A stretch of DNA of 64,000 nt from Bryobacteraceae bacterium (GTDB lineage Bacteria; Acidobacteriota; Terriglobia; Bryobacterales; Bryobacteraceae): NCBI GenBank assembly GCA_023384675.1, contig JAHDVK010000003.1, positions 124,001-188,000 of the forward strand, read 5' to 3'. Position 1 is the stretch's first letter; the number at the start of each line of letters is the position of its first letter. Below are positions 41,582 to 49,547 of this stretch, piece after piece. Both the position numbers and the translations under genes were made by a program. The notes under the pieces are model-generated. The model was not told where the DNA came from. It searched no databases and saw only the letters and a program-made list of their open reading frames with translations.

Positions 41582-43015
41582 TTAGGCCGATGCGCCGGCG
41601 GAGGCGGCGACCGGCCCTGCCGACCACTGCGGAGAGGCGATACGGAGAGTGAGAGCCGGGCCGCCGGGAGCGGGTTCCGGCAGGCGGACCGCCCAGACGC
41701 CGCGCAGGACTTCGCGCAGGGCATCGAAGACTACGGCAGGATCGCCGCCGCGAGGTGCGGGGAGATGAAAGACGCGGGTTTCCGGAGTCAGCCCCGGCAG
41801 TCCAGGGGCGGGCGCGGCGCCCTCGCCGAGACAAAGGGCGTGAGTCCAGCCGCCATCGACGCCGCCCGGGTCGAAGGCCGCGGCGCAGGAGAAGGCGCCC
41901 TGCACCTGGCTCCAGTGCTGTTCCCACTCCTGCCGGGCGGCGCCGGGCGGCAGGATGAAGAGCAGCCGGCAATCGGGCGGGGCGGCTTCCCAGACGGCGC
42001 GGTAATTCCAGACCGGCGTTTCGCCGAGCCAGGGCTGGAGGCAAGCGCCGCGCAGTTCGGAACCAGCGCCGTGAGGCAGGGCGTGGATCAAGAATTCACC
42101 GCTGCTGGCGGCAGCGGCAAGAATGGTGAGCTTGATGTTCCGGGAGCGGCATAGCGCCTCGGCCTGGCGCAGCCGCACCATGGCGGCGAGCGAGCCGCGC
42201 AAGGCCGCGGTTTCGTTGCGGTTCCGGAGGCGCCACTGCTTGAGATACGCGTGGAAGCGCGTGTCGCCGGTGCGGCCCATGGCCCAGATGGCGGCCAGCC
42301 GGGCCACGCCCTCACTCCGTTCGACCATGTCCACCAGCATGGCCAGCGCTTCCTCTTCGCCAGCAAGCAACAGGCCGACGAGCGCGTTCGCGGCGACGCG
42401 GTGAGCCGGATCGCGGCTCAATTCCCGGAGAACGGGGATGTACTCGCGGGGCGGATCGAACCAGAGCGCTTCGACGGCATTGGCGCGGACGCGCGGGTCT
42501 TCGTCGCGCAGCAGGGTATCGAGCAGGCGGCGGCCGCGAAACATGCCTCCACAACCGAGGGCGAGCCGGGCGCGCGCCTGCGCCGCCATGCCGGGAGGCG
42601 GCTCGGACGGGGGAAGCATGTGCTGGAGCTTGATCAACAGGTCGAGCACCGCGGCGAGAGAGGCGGGGTCCTGGGCATGGGGCGGCCAAGTGTGGCCTGC
42701 TGGCTCCGGCGAAGTGAGCTCGCGTTCGAGGCCCGGGTAAACGGTCTGCCCGAACTGTGCCAGGGCGCCGGCCCAACCGGGATCGGTCCCGGCCGCTTCA
42801 CGAATCAGGGAAGCGAGCCAGCCGCGAGTGGCCAGCATAGAAACCACCTGGCGCGCCTCGGGGGTGTTGTGACAGGTGCGGAGCGCCGCACGCGCCCAGC
42901 CAAGGAATGAGCCGGGGCAGCGTTCGGACAATTCCCGCAAGCCGCCCAGACGGATGGACTCTTCACGGGCGAACAGGGGAACGATCCAATCGAGCGTGCC
43001 TGGTTGTACCACCAC
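41582..43015 (-). CDS. HEAT-repeat protein with an unassigned C-terminal domain
   Basis: A 477-residue protein. Residues about 150-290 hold HEAT-like helical repeats, seen in DEDPRVRANAVEALWF, DPAHRVAANALVGLLL and RLAAIWAMGRTGDTRF, which normally form a protein-binding solenoid. The remaining 190 residues, from about IKLTILAAAASSGE, could be a von Willebrand-like or other alpha/beta fold, and I cannot name it. There is no signal peptide or membrane segment, so it is probably cytoplasmic. The start is a GTG at 43013-43015; the codon choice is uncertain because no good ribosome-binding site is near. It is third in a YtxH-DUF948-HEAT-M1 series. Confidence 0.72.
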   Translation of the reverse strand: MVVQPGTLDWIVPLFAREESIRLGGLRELSERCPGSFLGWARAALRTCHNTPEARQVVSMLATRGWLASLIREAAGTDPGWAGALAQFGQTVYPGLERELTSPEPAGHTWPPHAQDPASLAAVLDLLIKLQHMLPPSEPPPGMAAQARARLALGCGGMFRGRRLLDTLLRDEDPRVRANAVEALWFDPPREYIPVLRELSRDPAHRVAANALVGLLLAGEEEALAMLVDMVERSEGVARLAAIWAMGRTGDTRFHAYLKQWRLRNRNETAALRGSLAAMVRLRQAEALCRSRNIKLTILAAAASSGEFLIHALPHGAGSELRGACLQPWLGETPVWNYRAVWEAAPPDCRLLFILPPGAARQEWEQHWSQVQGAFSCAAAFDPGGVDGGWTHALCLGEGAAPAPGLPGLTPETRVFHLPAPRGGDPAVVFDALREVLRGVWAVRLPEPAPGGPALTLRIASPQWSAGPVAASAGASA

Positions 43016-43044
43016 ACCAGACTTATCGGCTCGGGAATGGGAGA

Positions 43045-43554
43045 CTAGATGAACATTTCGTCGTCGTGAGTCGCCTGCGCGACCGACGGCCGCCGGCCGC
43101 TCAGATAGGTGCTGAAGGCCGTGCGGATGCCGCTCATCACGCCGCTGACTTCGCGCACGGGACGCATGACGCCCGAGTGGAGCGTATTCACCAGTTCCTG
43201 CACTCGGGAGAGCGAATCCTCGAGGACGAGTTCAGCGCGCTCGGCCTGGATGCGCAGCCGCTCGGTGACCTCCTGGCGCGCGGCGTCGAAATGGCTCAGT
43301 TGGGCCTGAGTCTCCTCAAGCACGGCTCGGGAGCGCTCGCCGATCTCGCGGACCCGGCTGGAGGTTTCGGCGATGGTGGCGCGGGCTTCCTTCAGCGTGG
43401 ACATGGCCTCGGGGACGAGCGGTGCGATCGTATCCTCGATCCGTTTCACCGCCCGGAACATGGCAATGGAGGCGAAGGCGCTCATCAGCAGCGAGACCGA
43501 AGAGACCGCCACCGCGATCGCCATCAGCAAGAATGTTGTCTCGGATGATGCCAT
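43045..43554 (-). CDS. DUF948-like membrane protein
   Basis: A 169-residue protein with one N-terminal transmembrane helix (about residues 8-32, TFLLMAIAVAVSSVSLLMSA) followed by a long Glu/Arg-rich coiled coil, as in DUF948 proteins, which often sit beside YtxH general-stress proteins. A role in envelope stress or division is inferred from that pairing only. It lies 21 bases downstream of the YtxH gene and 30 upstream of the HEAT-repeat gene. Confidence 0.8.
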   Translation of the reverse strand: MASSETTFLLMAIAVAVSSVSLLMSAFASIAMFRAVKRIEDTIAPLVPEAMSTLKEARATIAETSSRVREIGERSRAVLEETQAQLSHFDAARQEVTERLRIQAERAELVLEDSLSRVQELVNTLHSGVMRPVREVSGVMSGIRTAFSTYLSGRRPSVAQATHDDEMFI

Positions 43555-43575
43555 GAGCGCCTGTCCTTTTTGCTG

Positions 43576-43908
43576 TTACACACCTTCAATCAGATCGTCG
43601 GAGGTCGGCGCCGAGGCAGAGGGCGAGGCGACGCTTTCGCGGTAAGCCTGCTTGCCGGCTTCCACCGCGGAAACCAACTGCTCTTTCTGACGGACCACGG
43701 TCCGCTTGCCGCGCTCGATGACCTCCTCCGCGTCATGGAGCATCTCGTCGGCGCGCCGTTTGACGTATTCCTTGCCTTCTTCCGTTTTGCTCTTGAGCAG
43801 CCGCCTGGTTTCCTCACCAGATTTCGGCGCGAACAGAATGCCCACGGCCACGCCGAGGCCCAAGCCCAACAGGAAGTACGGAATTTTTTTGTCTTCTTCC
43901 ACGTTCAT
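43576..43908 (-). CDS. YtxH domain protein
   Basis: A 110-residue YtxH-type protein. One short hydrophobic helix (YFLLGLGLGVAVGILFAPKSG, residues about 9-28) carries the family Ala-Pro-Lys-Ser-Gly turn. Behind it is a charged amphipathic helix (ETRRLLKSKTEEGKEYVKRR). It is probably inner-membrane anchored and associated with general stress. The ATG at 43906-43908 is close to AAAGGA; the frame is open 17 codons further upstream. Its divergent neighbour is recX. Confidence 0.85.
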   Translation of the reverse strand: MNVEEDKKIPYFLLGLGLGVAVGILFAPKSGEETRRLLKSKTEEGKEYVKRRADEMLHDAEEVIERGKRTVVRQKEQLVSAVEAGKQAYRESVASPSASAPTSDDLIEGV

Positions 43909-44003
43909 AGTCCTTTCTGTCGTCCGAAGACGCCTCTTGCAGTCTTCAGTGTAACCCACGTAAGTTAGAGTGGCGGATCGAGAAAGAAGTTTCCGGCTGC
44001 ATC

Positions 44004-44528
44004 ATGGCCTTTCGGAAAAAACCCGCTGCGCTGGATGCCGCGGCTTTGAAGGACTACGCCGCGCGGCTGCTGATGGGCCGCGCGCTGACGGCGGCGGAGT
44101 TGCGCCGCAAGCTGGCCGCCCGCGCCGCGGAGCCGGGAGACGTCGAAGGAGTGGTCGCGCAACTCAAGGATTACGGCATCGTCGACGATGCGCGCTATGC
44201 GGGCCATTTCGCGGGCGCGCGCGCCGGGGGCGGGAAGTACGGCGCGCAGCGGGTGCTGGCCGATCTGCTGAAGAAGCGGGTGGCGCCGGCGACGGCGCGC
44301 ACGGCGGTGACCGAAGCCTACGCGCAGGTGGACGAAGGGGAGCAGGTGGTGCAGTTTCTGAAGCGCAAGTACCGCGGCAAGGATCTGGCGGCACTGCTGA
44401 AAGACCCGCGTCAACTGGCCTCGGCGTACCGGCGGCTGCGGACGGCGGGCTTCGCTTCCGGCCCTTCGATCCGGGTGCTGAAACGCTACGCCGCGGCGGC
44501 GGAGCAACTGGAAGAGATGGAAGAGTAG
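44004..44528 (+). CDS. recX: Regulatory protein RecX
   Basis: A small cytoplasmic modulator that binds inside RecA filaments and inhibits them. The 174 residues show the RecX triple-helix repeats: LKDYAARLLMGRALTAAELRRKL, then DYGIVDDARYAGHFAGARAGGG and KYRGKDLAALLKDPRQLASA. Length and repeats match the family. recA is not next to it, as it is in many bacteria. It converges on the ThuA gene, with adjacent ends at 44528 and 44529. Confidence 0.9.
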   Translation: MAFRKKPAALDAAALKDYAARLLMGRALTAAELRRKLAARAAEPGDVEGVVAQLKDYGIVDDARYAGHFAGARAGGGKYGAQRVLADLLKKRVAPATARTAVTEAYAQVDEGEQVVQFLKRKYRGKDLAALLKDPRQLASAYRRLRTAGFASGPSIRVLKRYAAAAEQLEEMEE

Positions 44529-46019
44529 TTACTCGAGGCGGCTGCCGGCCCACAGCATCGCGTTGCGCAGCAGCCTTTGGAACCAGGGGTTTTCGTGCGC
44601 CTCGCGGCCGTGGCCGAGTTGGATGACGGCGACGCGCGCGGGCTTGTAGGGGCTGATCCAGGCGATCACTTCATCGCTGGTGGCTTCGTTCGTGGTGATG
44701 AGCGGAGTGATGTCCGGCGCCTGCCAGACGCCCTTGTAGGTTTCGTCGCGAATCCACATGGGGGGCAGTCCGCGCACGATCGGATGGCCGCCGGTGGGGC
44801 GGGCTTCGAGATCGACGTCGTGCTTGTAGGTGGAGCCTTTGGCGTTCAGTGCAGGCCGGTCCTTAAGCAGGTACTGCCCGCCGGCCATGGCGCGCCACCA
44901 GTCCCAGTCCTGGTAGTTCGCCAGGGCGTGGTGCAGAACGACGATGCCCTTGCCGGCTTCGGCGAAGTCGCGCAAGTTCTTCCGCTGATCCTCGGGCACG
45001 TCCTGGATCATGTCGTACATCACGATGACGTCATAGCGTTTGCGCAGGTCGCCGCGGAAGGCGACGGGATGCGGGTTCACGTTGACGCGGATACCGGGGT
45101 GGCCTTCGAAGGCGGCGTAGAGCGAGGCGTCGTGATCGTGGCCGCCCGCTACGAGGAGTACGCGCAGGGCGTTCTTTTCTTTCGGTTCGAGCGGGAGTTC
45201 CGGGGGCAGGGTCACGAGGCCGGTGGCGACCCACTCGACGCCGCGTGCGAAGGAGTCAATGAAGCCCTGGGCCATCATGGCGGGGACGTCGTGGCCGAGG
45301 GCGGTGTGGAAGACGCGACCCTGGCCGTAGGCGTTGGTCCAGAGGATGGGTTCGCGCGCACCCGTCCCTTTCTGATCCGGGCTGTCGTAGGCGCGGGCGA
45401 GCACGCGGATGGAGGGCGAGAGGACGAAGCGGGAATAGAGTTCGTCGGAGACTTTGAATTTCACCGGGAGGTTCGCGGCGATGGGGTGCGCGGCTTCGGT
45501 CCACTCCACTTCAAAGACGTGGCGCCGGGAGTGGCCGGTGCGCTTTTCGCCGTCCTGCCAGCGCGCGCCGAGCATCTTTTCCCATTCGGACCACGGCTCT
45601 TCGCGCACATCGGTGCGGCCCATCTTCGAGCCGAGTACGGGCATGATGCCGAAGGGATAGGAGGCTGCGTGGACGGCCACCAGGCCCTTGCCCTGGCGGA
45701 CAAAGGCGGCGACGGCGTCTTCGGCCTGGGCGCCCCAGCGCGGGCCGCAGTAGTCAGAGACAAGAGCGTGGTAGGGGCGCAGGGTTTCGCGGGTCAGGCC
45801 CGCGGGTTCCTCGGTGACGCGGACGTCAAACCGGCCGGTGGCTTCGAGGATGCGGCGGAGGTGGGCGGTGGAAGCGCGCCAGTCGTGGTTGTTGCGGCCG
45901 CTGAGGATGAGCACGCGCGTCTTGCCGGGCTCGAAGAAGAACTCGTCCTTCAACTGCTGGGCGGGCAGCAGCGCCGCCGCCAGCAGGCTAACCGACCACG
46001 CGCAACGAATCGTGCTCAT
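44529..46019 (-). CDS. Tandem ThuA-domain protein
   Basis: A 496-residue protein with two ThuA-like glutamine-amidotransferase folds. The first (about residues 33-270) has RVLILSGRNNHDWRAS and GKGLVAVHAASYPFG; the second (about 283-495) begins ALRVLLVAGGHDHDASLYAA and has GKGIVVLHHALANYQD. Both keep the family His in the HHA/VHA strand. The first 22 residues (MSTIRCAWSVSLLAAALLPAQQ) are a signal peptide, so the protein is exported. ThuA is linked to trehalose and 3-keto-disaccharide use with Gfo/Idh enzymes. It overlaps the isomerase gene by 32 bases, and the operon begins with a Gfo/Idh gene. The reaction is not settled. Confidence 0.88.
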   Translation of the reverse strand: MSTIRCAWSVSLLAAALLPAQQLKDEFFFEPGKTRVLILSGRNNHDWRASTAHLRRILEATGRFDVRVTEEPAGLTRETLRPYHALVSDYCGPRWGAQAEDAVAAFVRQGKGLVAVHAASYPFGIMPVLGSKMGRTDVREEPWSEWEKMLGARWQDGEKRTGHSRRHVFEVEWTEAAHPIAANLPVKFKVSDELYSRFVLSPSIRVLARAYDSPDQKGTGAREPILWTNAYGQGRVFHTALGHDVPAMMAQGFIDSFARGVEWVATGLVTLPPELPLEPKEKNALRVLLVAGGHDHDASLYAAFEGHPGIRVNVNPHPVAFRGDLRKRYDVIVMYDMIQDVPEDQRKNLRDFAEAGKGIVVLHHALANYQDWDWWRAMAGGQYLLKDRPALNAKGSTYKHDVDLEARPTGGHPIVRGLPPMWIRDETYKGVWQAPDITPLITTNEATSDEVIAWISPYKPARVAVIQLGHGREAHENPWFQRLLRNAMLWAGSRLE

Positions 46020-46848
46020 TGTAGGCCTCCAGGATCGTGTTCAGGTGATGGAGGCTTCGTTCGGCCTGTTCGGGCGTCCCGCACTCCACCGAGAGAACCC
46101 CATTGTAATTGGCGCTGCGCAGGATTTCCGTGATGCGCCGCCAGTTGATAACGCCATCGCCGCAGGCGCAGCCGACGGGCGTGCCGGTGGTCTTGCCGCG
46201 CAGGGTTTCGCCGGTACCGGGATCGATGTCCTTGGCGTGGATATGCACGACGCGGTCCACGACGGCCTGGAGGCCTTCGTAGGGATCGGCGCCGCCGAGC
46301 CAGGCGTTGCCGGTGTCGTAGTTCACGCGGAGCATGGGGGAATCCACGAGATTGACGATGGAAAGCAGCCCCTCGGTGGTTTTGGTGATCTCCTGATGGG
46401 GCTCGATGGCGACGAACACATTGTGGCGTTCGGCGGTGCGGAGGACGGTGTTCAGCGTGTATTTGATGACGCCGAGCGCCTCATCGCGGGGGACCCATTT
46501 CGGGCGGATGCCCTCGTCGGTGTTCACGACGCGCGCGCCGAGGGCGGCGGCAAACCGGATGGCGCGTTCGAGCCAGGGGACGGAGATTTCGGGCCGCATG
46601 AGCGGCGCGTGGGAGGAGAGGCCCGAAACGCGCAGGCAATACTGCTGCAACAGATCGCGGATCAGGAGAGGGTCTTCGTCGAGGGAGACCGAATGGAAGT
46701 AGCCCGCCTCGCTCAACAGTTCGCGCCCGTTGTGGACCATAGGTTCCACCCACTGGTAGCCGATGCGCGAGGCGCGGTCCAGCCCGGCGAGAAAGGGTTT
46801 GTCCTCGCAGCGGATGAACTCGAGGTTCAGTCCTGGATAGATGTTCAT
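45988..46848 (-). CDS. Sugar phosphate isomerase/epimerase (xylose-isomerase-like TIM barrel)
   Basis: A 286-residue TIM-barrel protein of the AP-endonuclease-2/xylose-isomerase-like superfamily. Conserved segments are VAIEPHQEITKT (metal-binding Glu and His), LRVNYDTGNAWL (Asp) and VHIHAKDID (His-Lys-Asp), then LSVECGTPEQ near the end. Such enzymes isomerise or epimerise sugars, often the keto-sugars made by Gfo/Idh dehydrogenases. It has no signal peptide and is probably cytoplasmic. It starts 10 bases after the Gfo/Idh gene and overlaps ThuA by 32 bases. Confidence 0.9.
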   Translation of the reverse strand: MNIYPGLNLEFIRCEDKPFLAGLDRASRIGYQWVEPMVHNGRELLSEAGYFHSVSLDEDPLLIRDLLQQYCLRVSGLSSHAPLMRPEISVPWLERAIRFAAALGARVVNTDEGIRPKWVPRDEALGVIKYTLNTVLRTAERHNVFVAIEPHQEITKTTEGLLSIVNLVDSPMLRVNYDTGNAWLGGADPYEGLQAVVDRVVHIHAKDIDPGTGETLRGKTTGTPVGCACGDGVINWRRITEILRSANYNGVLSVECGTPEQAERSLHHLNTILEAYNEHDSLRVVG

Positions 46849-46858
46849 GATAATCCCC

Positions 46859-48031
46859 TTAGATATCCCATTCCGGCCGCCAATCCACGCGTGAGCGGGT
46901 GCGGTAGGCCATGTTGAGCAGGTGGCAGGCCATGGCGCCGTAGTGGCCGTCGTACACGGTGGCGCTGGGCTCCTGGCGCGATTTGATGCAGGCGAAGAAG
47001 TTCGCCATATGCGCCACTTCGGGCGAGCGGTCGAGCGTCTCGGCGGGGCCTTTGTCCGCGGGCAGGAAGCGCGCGCGGTGGCGGAAGATGCTGAGGCGTC
47101 CGCCCTCGCCGAAGAAGACGATGTCGGCCGATTCCTCGGGCAGAAGATCGGTGATGGTGGCTTCGAAAGTGACGGTCAGATTTTCGTTGTATTCGACGAT
47201 GCCGTTGACGTTATCGGGCGTGTCGCGGCCGTCGTCATACTGATAAATTCCGCCAAGGCAGACCGCGGAACGGGCTTTGGTGAGGCCCAAATACCAGTGG
47301 ACGACATCCACCATGTGGACGAACAGGCCGCCGGTCTGGCCGCCGGTGGCGAAATCCCAATAGGCGAAGCGGTTGAAGTAGCGTTTCGGGTCCCAGGGGA
47401 TTTTGGGGAGCCAGCCGAGGACGGCGTCCCAGTCGAGGCCGTCCGGCTTGCGCTCCATGCCGGCGGGCGGTTTGGTGAGGTAGCCGGTGTTGGCGTTCCA
47501 CACGGTGCGGACCATGTGGACCTTGCCGAGGCGGCCCGAATCCACCCAACGCTGCTTGGCTTCGATGAAGTGGGCGAGCGAACGCTGCTGCACGCCGACC
47601 TGGACGACTCGCTTGTGCCGGCGCTGCGCCTGGAGCATGGGCGGGCCTTGCTCGGGCAGCGAGGTCATGGGTTTTTCGACGAAGACATCCTTGCCCGCTT
47701 CGCAGGCGGCGATGGTGATGGGGGCGTGGGTGTGATCCAAAGTGGCGACGATGACGGCGTCGAGGTCCTTGCGTTCGAGCAGGCGGCGGTAATCGCCGTA
47801 GTCGTCCACCTGGCGTCCGGCGAACTTCATGGATTCGCGGCGGCGCACGTCCCAGGCATCACAGATACCAACAAATTCGCAGCCGCCGGCCTGATTGGCC
47901 ATGCGCATAAGGTGCTGCCCGCGGCTTCCCGACCCGATGACTCCGAGGCGGATCCTTTCGTTGGCGCCCAGGACGCGGGCGGCGCTCGCGGCGGTGGCGA
48001 GCGCGGCGCGCCGGGTGATTGTCAGCGGCAT
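46859..48031 (-). CDS. Gfo/Idh/MocA family oxidoreductase with twin-arginine-type N-terminus
   Basis: NAD(P)-dependent sugar dehydrogenase family, 390 residues. The N-terminus TRRAALATAASAARVLG looks like a twin-arginine signal. The Rossmann motif RLGVIGSGSRGQHLM lies at about 27-41, and the catalytic Lys is in the family motif FVEKPMTS (about 117-124). It probably oxidises a glycoside at C3, consistent with the ThuA and isomerase genes that follow; this is inferred. The ATG has AGGAGGA upstream. It is first of the three-gene operon. Confidence 0.92.
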   Translation of the reverse strand: MPLTITRRAALATAASAARVLGANERIRLGVIGSGSRGQHLMRMANQAGGCEFVGICDAWDVRRRESMKFAGRQVDDYGDYRRLLERKDLDAVIVATLDHTHAPITIAACEAGKDVFVEKPMTSLPEQGPPMLQAQRRHKRVVQVGVQQRSLAHFIEAKQRWVDSGRLGKVHMVRTVWNANTGYLTKPPAGMERKPDGLDWDAVLGWLPKIPWDPKRYFNRFAYWDFATGGQTGGLFVHMVDVVHWYLGLTKARSAVCLGGIYQYDDGRDTPDNVNGIVEYNENLTVTFEATITDLLPEESADIVFFGEGGRLSIFRHRARFLPADKGPAETLDRSPEVAHMANFFACIKSRQEPSATVYDGHYGAMACHLLNMAYRTRSRVDWRPEWDI

Positions 48032-48127
48032 GGCCGTTCCTCCTCTCTAATTCAGACTGCCCACTCCTGTTTGCAGCCCTAGCGGTATTGTATGCGAGCC
48101 GCCGCCGGAGTCAAAGGCAGCCTCCCG

Positions 48128-48766
48128 CTACGGCTTGCGCGCCCAGAGGTAGCAGTGATTCCCGAGCCGCTCCGCGCGGGGCATGCGCAGGAGCCACACA
48201 TCGAGGTATCGAAGCGGCCACAGCAGCCATCCGAGCACTCCATGAGCAAGAGCGCGCCACCAGCGCCACGGCAGCAGAAGCTTGACGAACTCGAGCGTGA
48301 ACACCAGCATCGTGGCCGCCGGTCCGGTGCGCCATCCGGTATCGATCACCTCCAAACCGCCGGCCAGTTCCCTCAACCCGTCCGGCGTGAAGCGCCGGTA
48401 ATCCTTCGGATACTCATGGAACGGGTGGCAGAATGGCGTCACAAGGTGCGCCCAGCCGCCCGGCGCCAGCACGCGTTCGATCTCTTGCACCACGCGCCCG
48501 GGGTTCTGGACGTGCTCCAGCACGGCATCGCATTCCACGCGGGTGAAAAGGCCGTCCGGAAACGGCAGCGCGTGCGCGTCCGCCTGCACATCCACTCCGG
48601 GCATCGCGAAGATGTCGAGGTTGACATAGCCCGGGACGCGCTGCCGGGCTCCGCCGATGTACAGGTTCCAGCGCCCCAGCGGTGCGTTCACCGCGTGTTC
48701 GCGCGGATTCAGGATGTAAGGTTTGGGCGGCGTGAGCCAGCCCTCAAGCCTTGAGCGCAGCGGCAT
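48128..48766 (-). CDS. SAM-dependent methyltransferase with a hydrophobic C-terminal stretch
   Basis: A 212-residue class I methyltransferase. It starts MPLRSRLEGWLTPPKPYILN; the frame is open further upstream, but that part lies inside the aldolase gene. Motif I is VNLDIFAMPGVDVQADAH, followed by the ECDAVLEHVQNPGRVVQEIE and LAPGGWAHLVTP stretches. Residues about 160-190 form a hydrophobic WRWWRALAHGVLGWLLWPL segment that may touch the membrane. The acceptor is unknown. It overlaps the end of the aldolase gene by 23 bases, so it is translated in coupling with it. Confidence 0.8.
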   Translation of the reverse strand: MPLRSRLEGWLTPPKPYILNPREHAVNAPLGRWNLYIGGARQRVPGYVNLDIFAMPGVDVQADAHALPFPDGLFTRVECDAVLEHVQNPGRVVQEIERVLAPGGWAHLVTPFCHPFHEYPKDYRRFTPDGLRELAGGLEVIDTGWRTGPAATMLVFTLEFVKLLLPWRWWRALAHGVLGWLLWPLRYLDVWLLRMPRAERLGNHCYLWARKP

Positions 48767-49511
48767 TCTCGCGCGCCTTTTCGTACAGCATTTGAATCTC
48801 GCTCGAACAGCCCAGGAACAGCGCGCCCATCTCCTTCCATCGCTTCGACAGCGCGGCGTTGCGCGCCTGCGCGCCGGGGGCCACGCCGTGCGCGCGGCAG
48901 CTCGCGAAGATCTTCTCGACGGCATCGAGCATCTTCGGATGCTCGAAATCACCCGGCACTCCCAGCGAAATCGACAGATCCACCGGCCCCACCATCACCG
49001 CATCGATGTGCGGCACGCTCAGCAGTTCGTCGCGCGCTTCGAGCGCCCGCACTGTCTCGATCTGGAGCACCACCAGCGTTTCGCGATTGGAATGCTCCAT
49101 GATTTGCGCAATCGAGGCCGGCTCGAAGTCAATATGGAGCGGCGTCAGCCCGCAACCGCGCTGGCCTTCCGGCGGAAACTTGGTCCACGAAACCGCCTGC
49201 GCCAGCACTTCCGGCGACTCCACGCGCGGGAAAATCACGCCCTCGCCGCCGCAATCCAATGCCCGCGCCACCAGCCCATACTGCAATTCCGGCACGCGGA
49301 TGATGGGCGCCAGGCCCACTTTCACCGCCATCCGGCACAGGTCCTGTACCTCGGAGATCCCAAAGCCGCCGTGCTCGGTGTCGATGAACGCCCAATCGAA
49401 TCCGGCGGCCGCCAGCGCGCGCACCACATCCTGCGACCGGAGTTGCTGATAAGCGGTGCCCAACTGCACCCGGCCCTCGCGCAAAGCCTTTTTCACGGTA
49501 TTGGTTTTCAA
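48744..49511 (-). CDS. HpcH/HpaI family class II aldolase
   Basis: A 255-residue metal-dependent aldolase family TIM barrel. Features are DWAFIDTEHGGFGIS (about residues 39-53), the catalytic Arg in PIIRVPE, the metal-binding Glu in LQIETVRAL and Asp in VGPVDLSISLG. Members split 4-hydroxy-2-oxo acids or 2-keto-3-deoxy sugars into pyruvate and an aldehyde, so a sugar-acid degradation role fits the carbohydrate genes nearby. The exact substrate cannot be told. Confidence 0.92.
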   Translation of the reverse strand: MKTNTVKKALREGRVQLGTAYQQLRSQDVVRALAAAGFDWAFIDTEHGGFGISEVQDLCRMAVKVGLAPIIRVPELQYGLVARALDCGGEGVIFPRVESPEVLAQAVSWTKFPPEGQRGCGLTPLHIDFEPASIAQIMEHSNRETLVVLQIETVRALEARDELLSVPHIDAVMVGPVDLSISLGVPGDFEHPKMLDAVEKIFASCRAHGVAPGAQARNAALSKRWKEMGALFLGCSSEIQMLYEKARENAAALKA

Positions 49512-49547
49512 GATGGCTCCTTCGGCGCACCGCGCCTTATGGCTATG

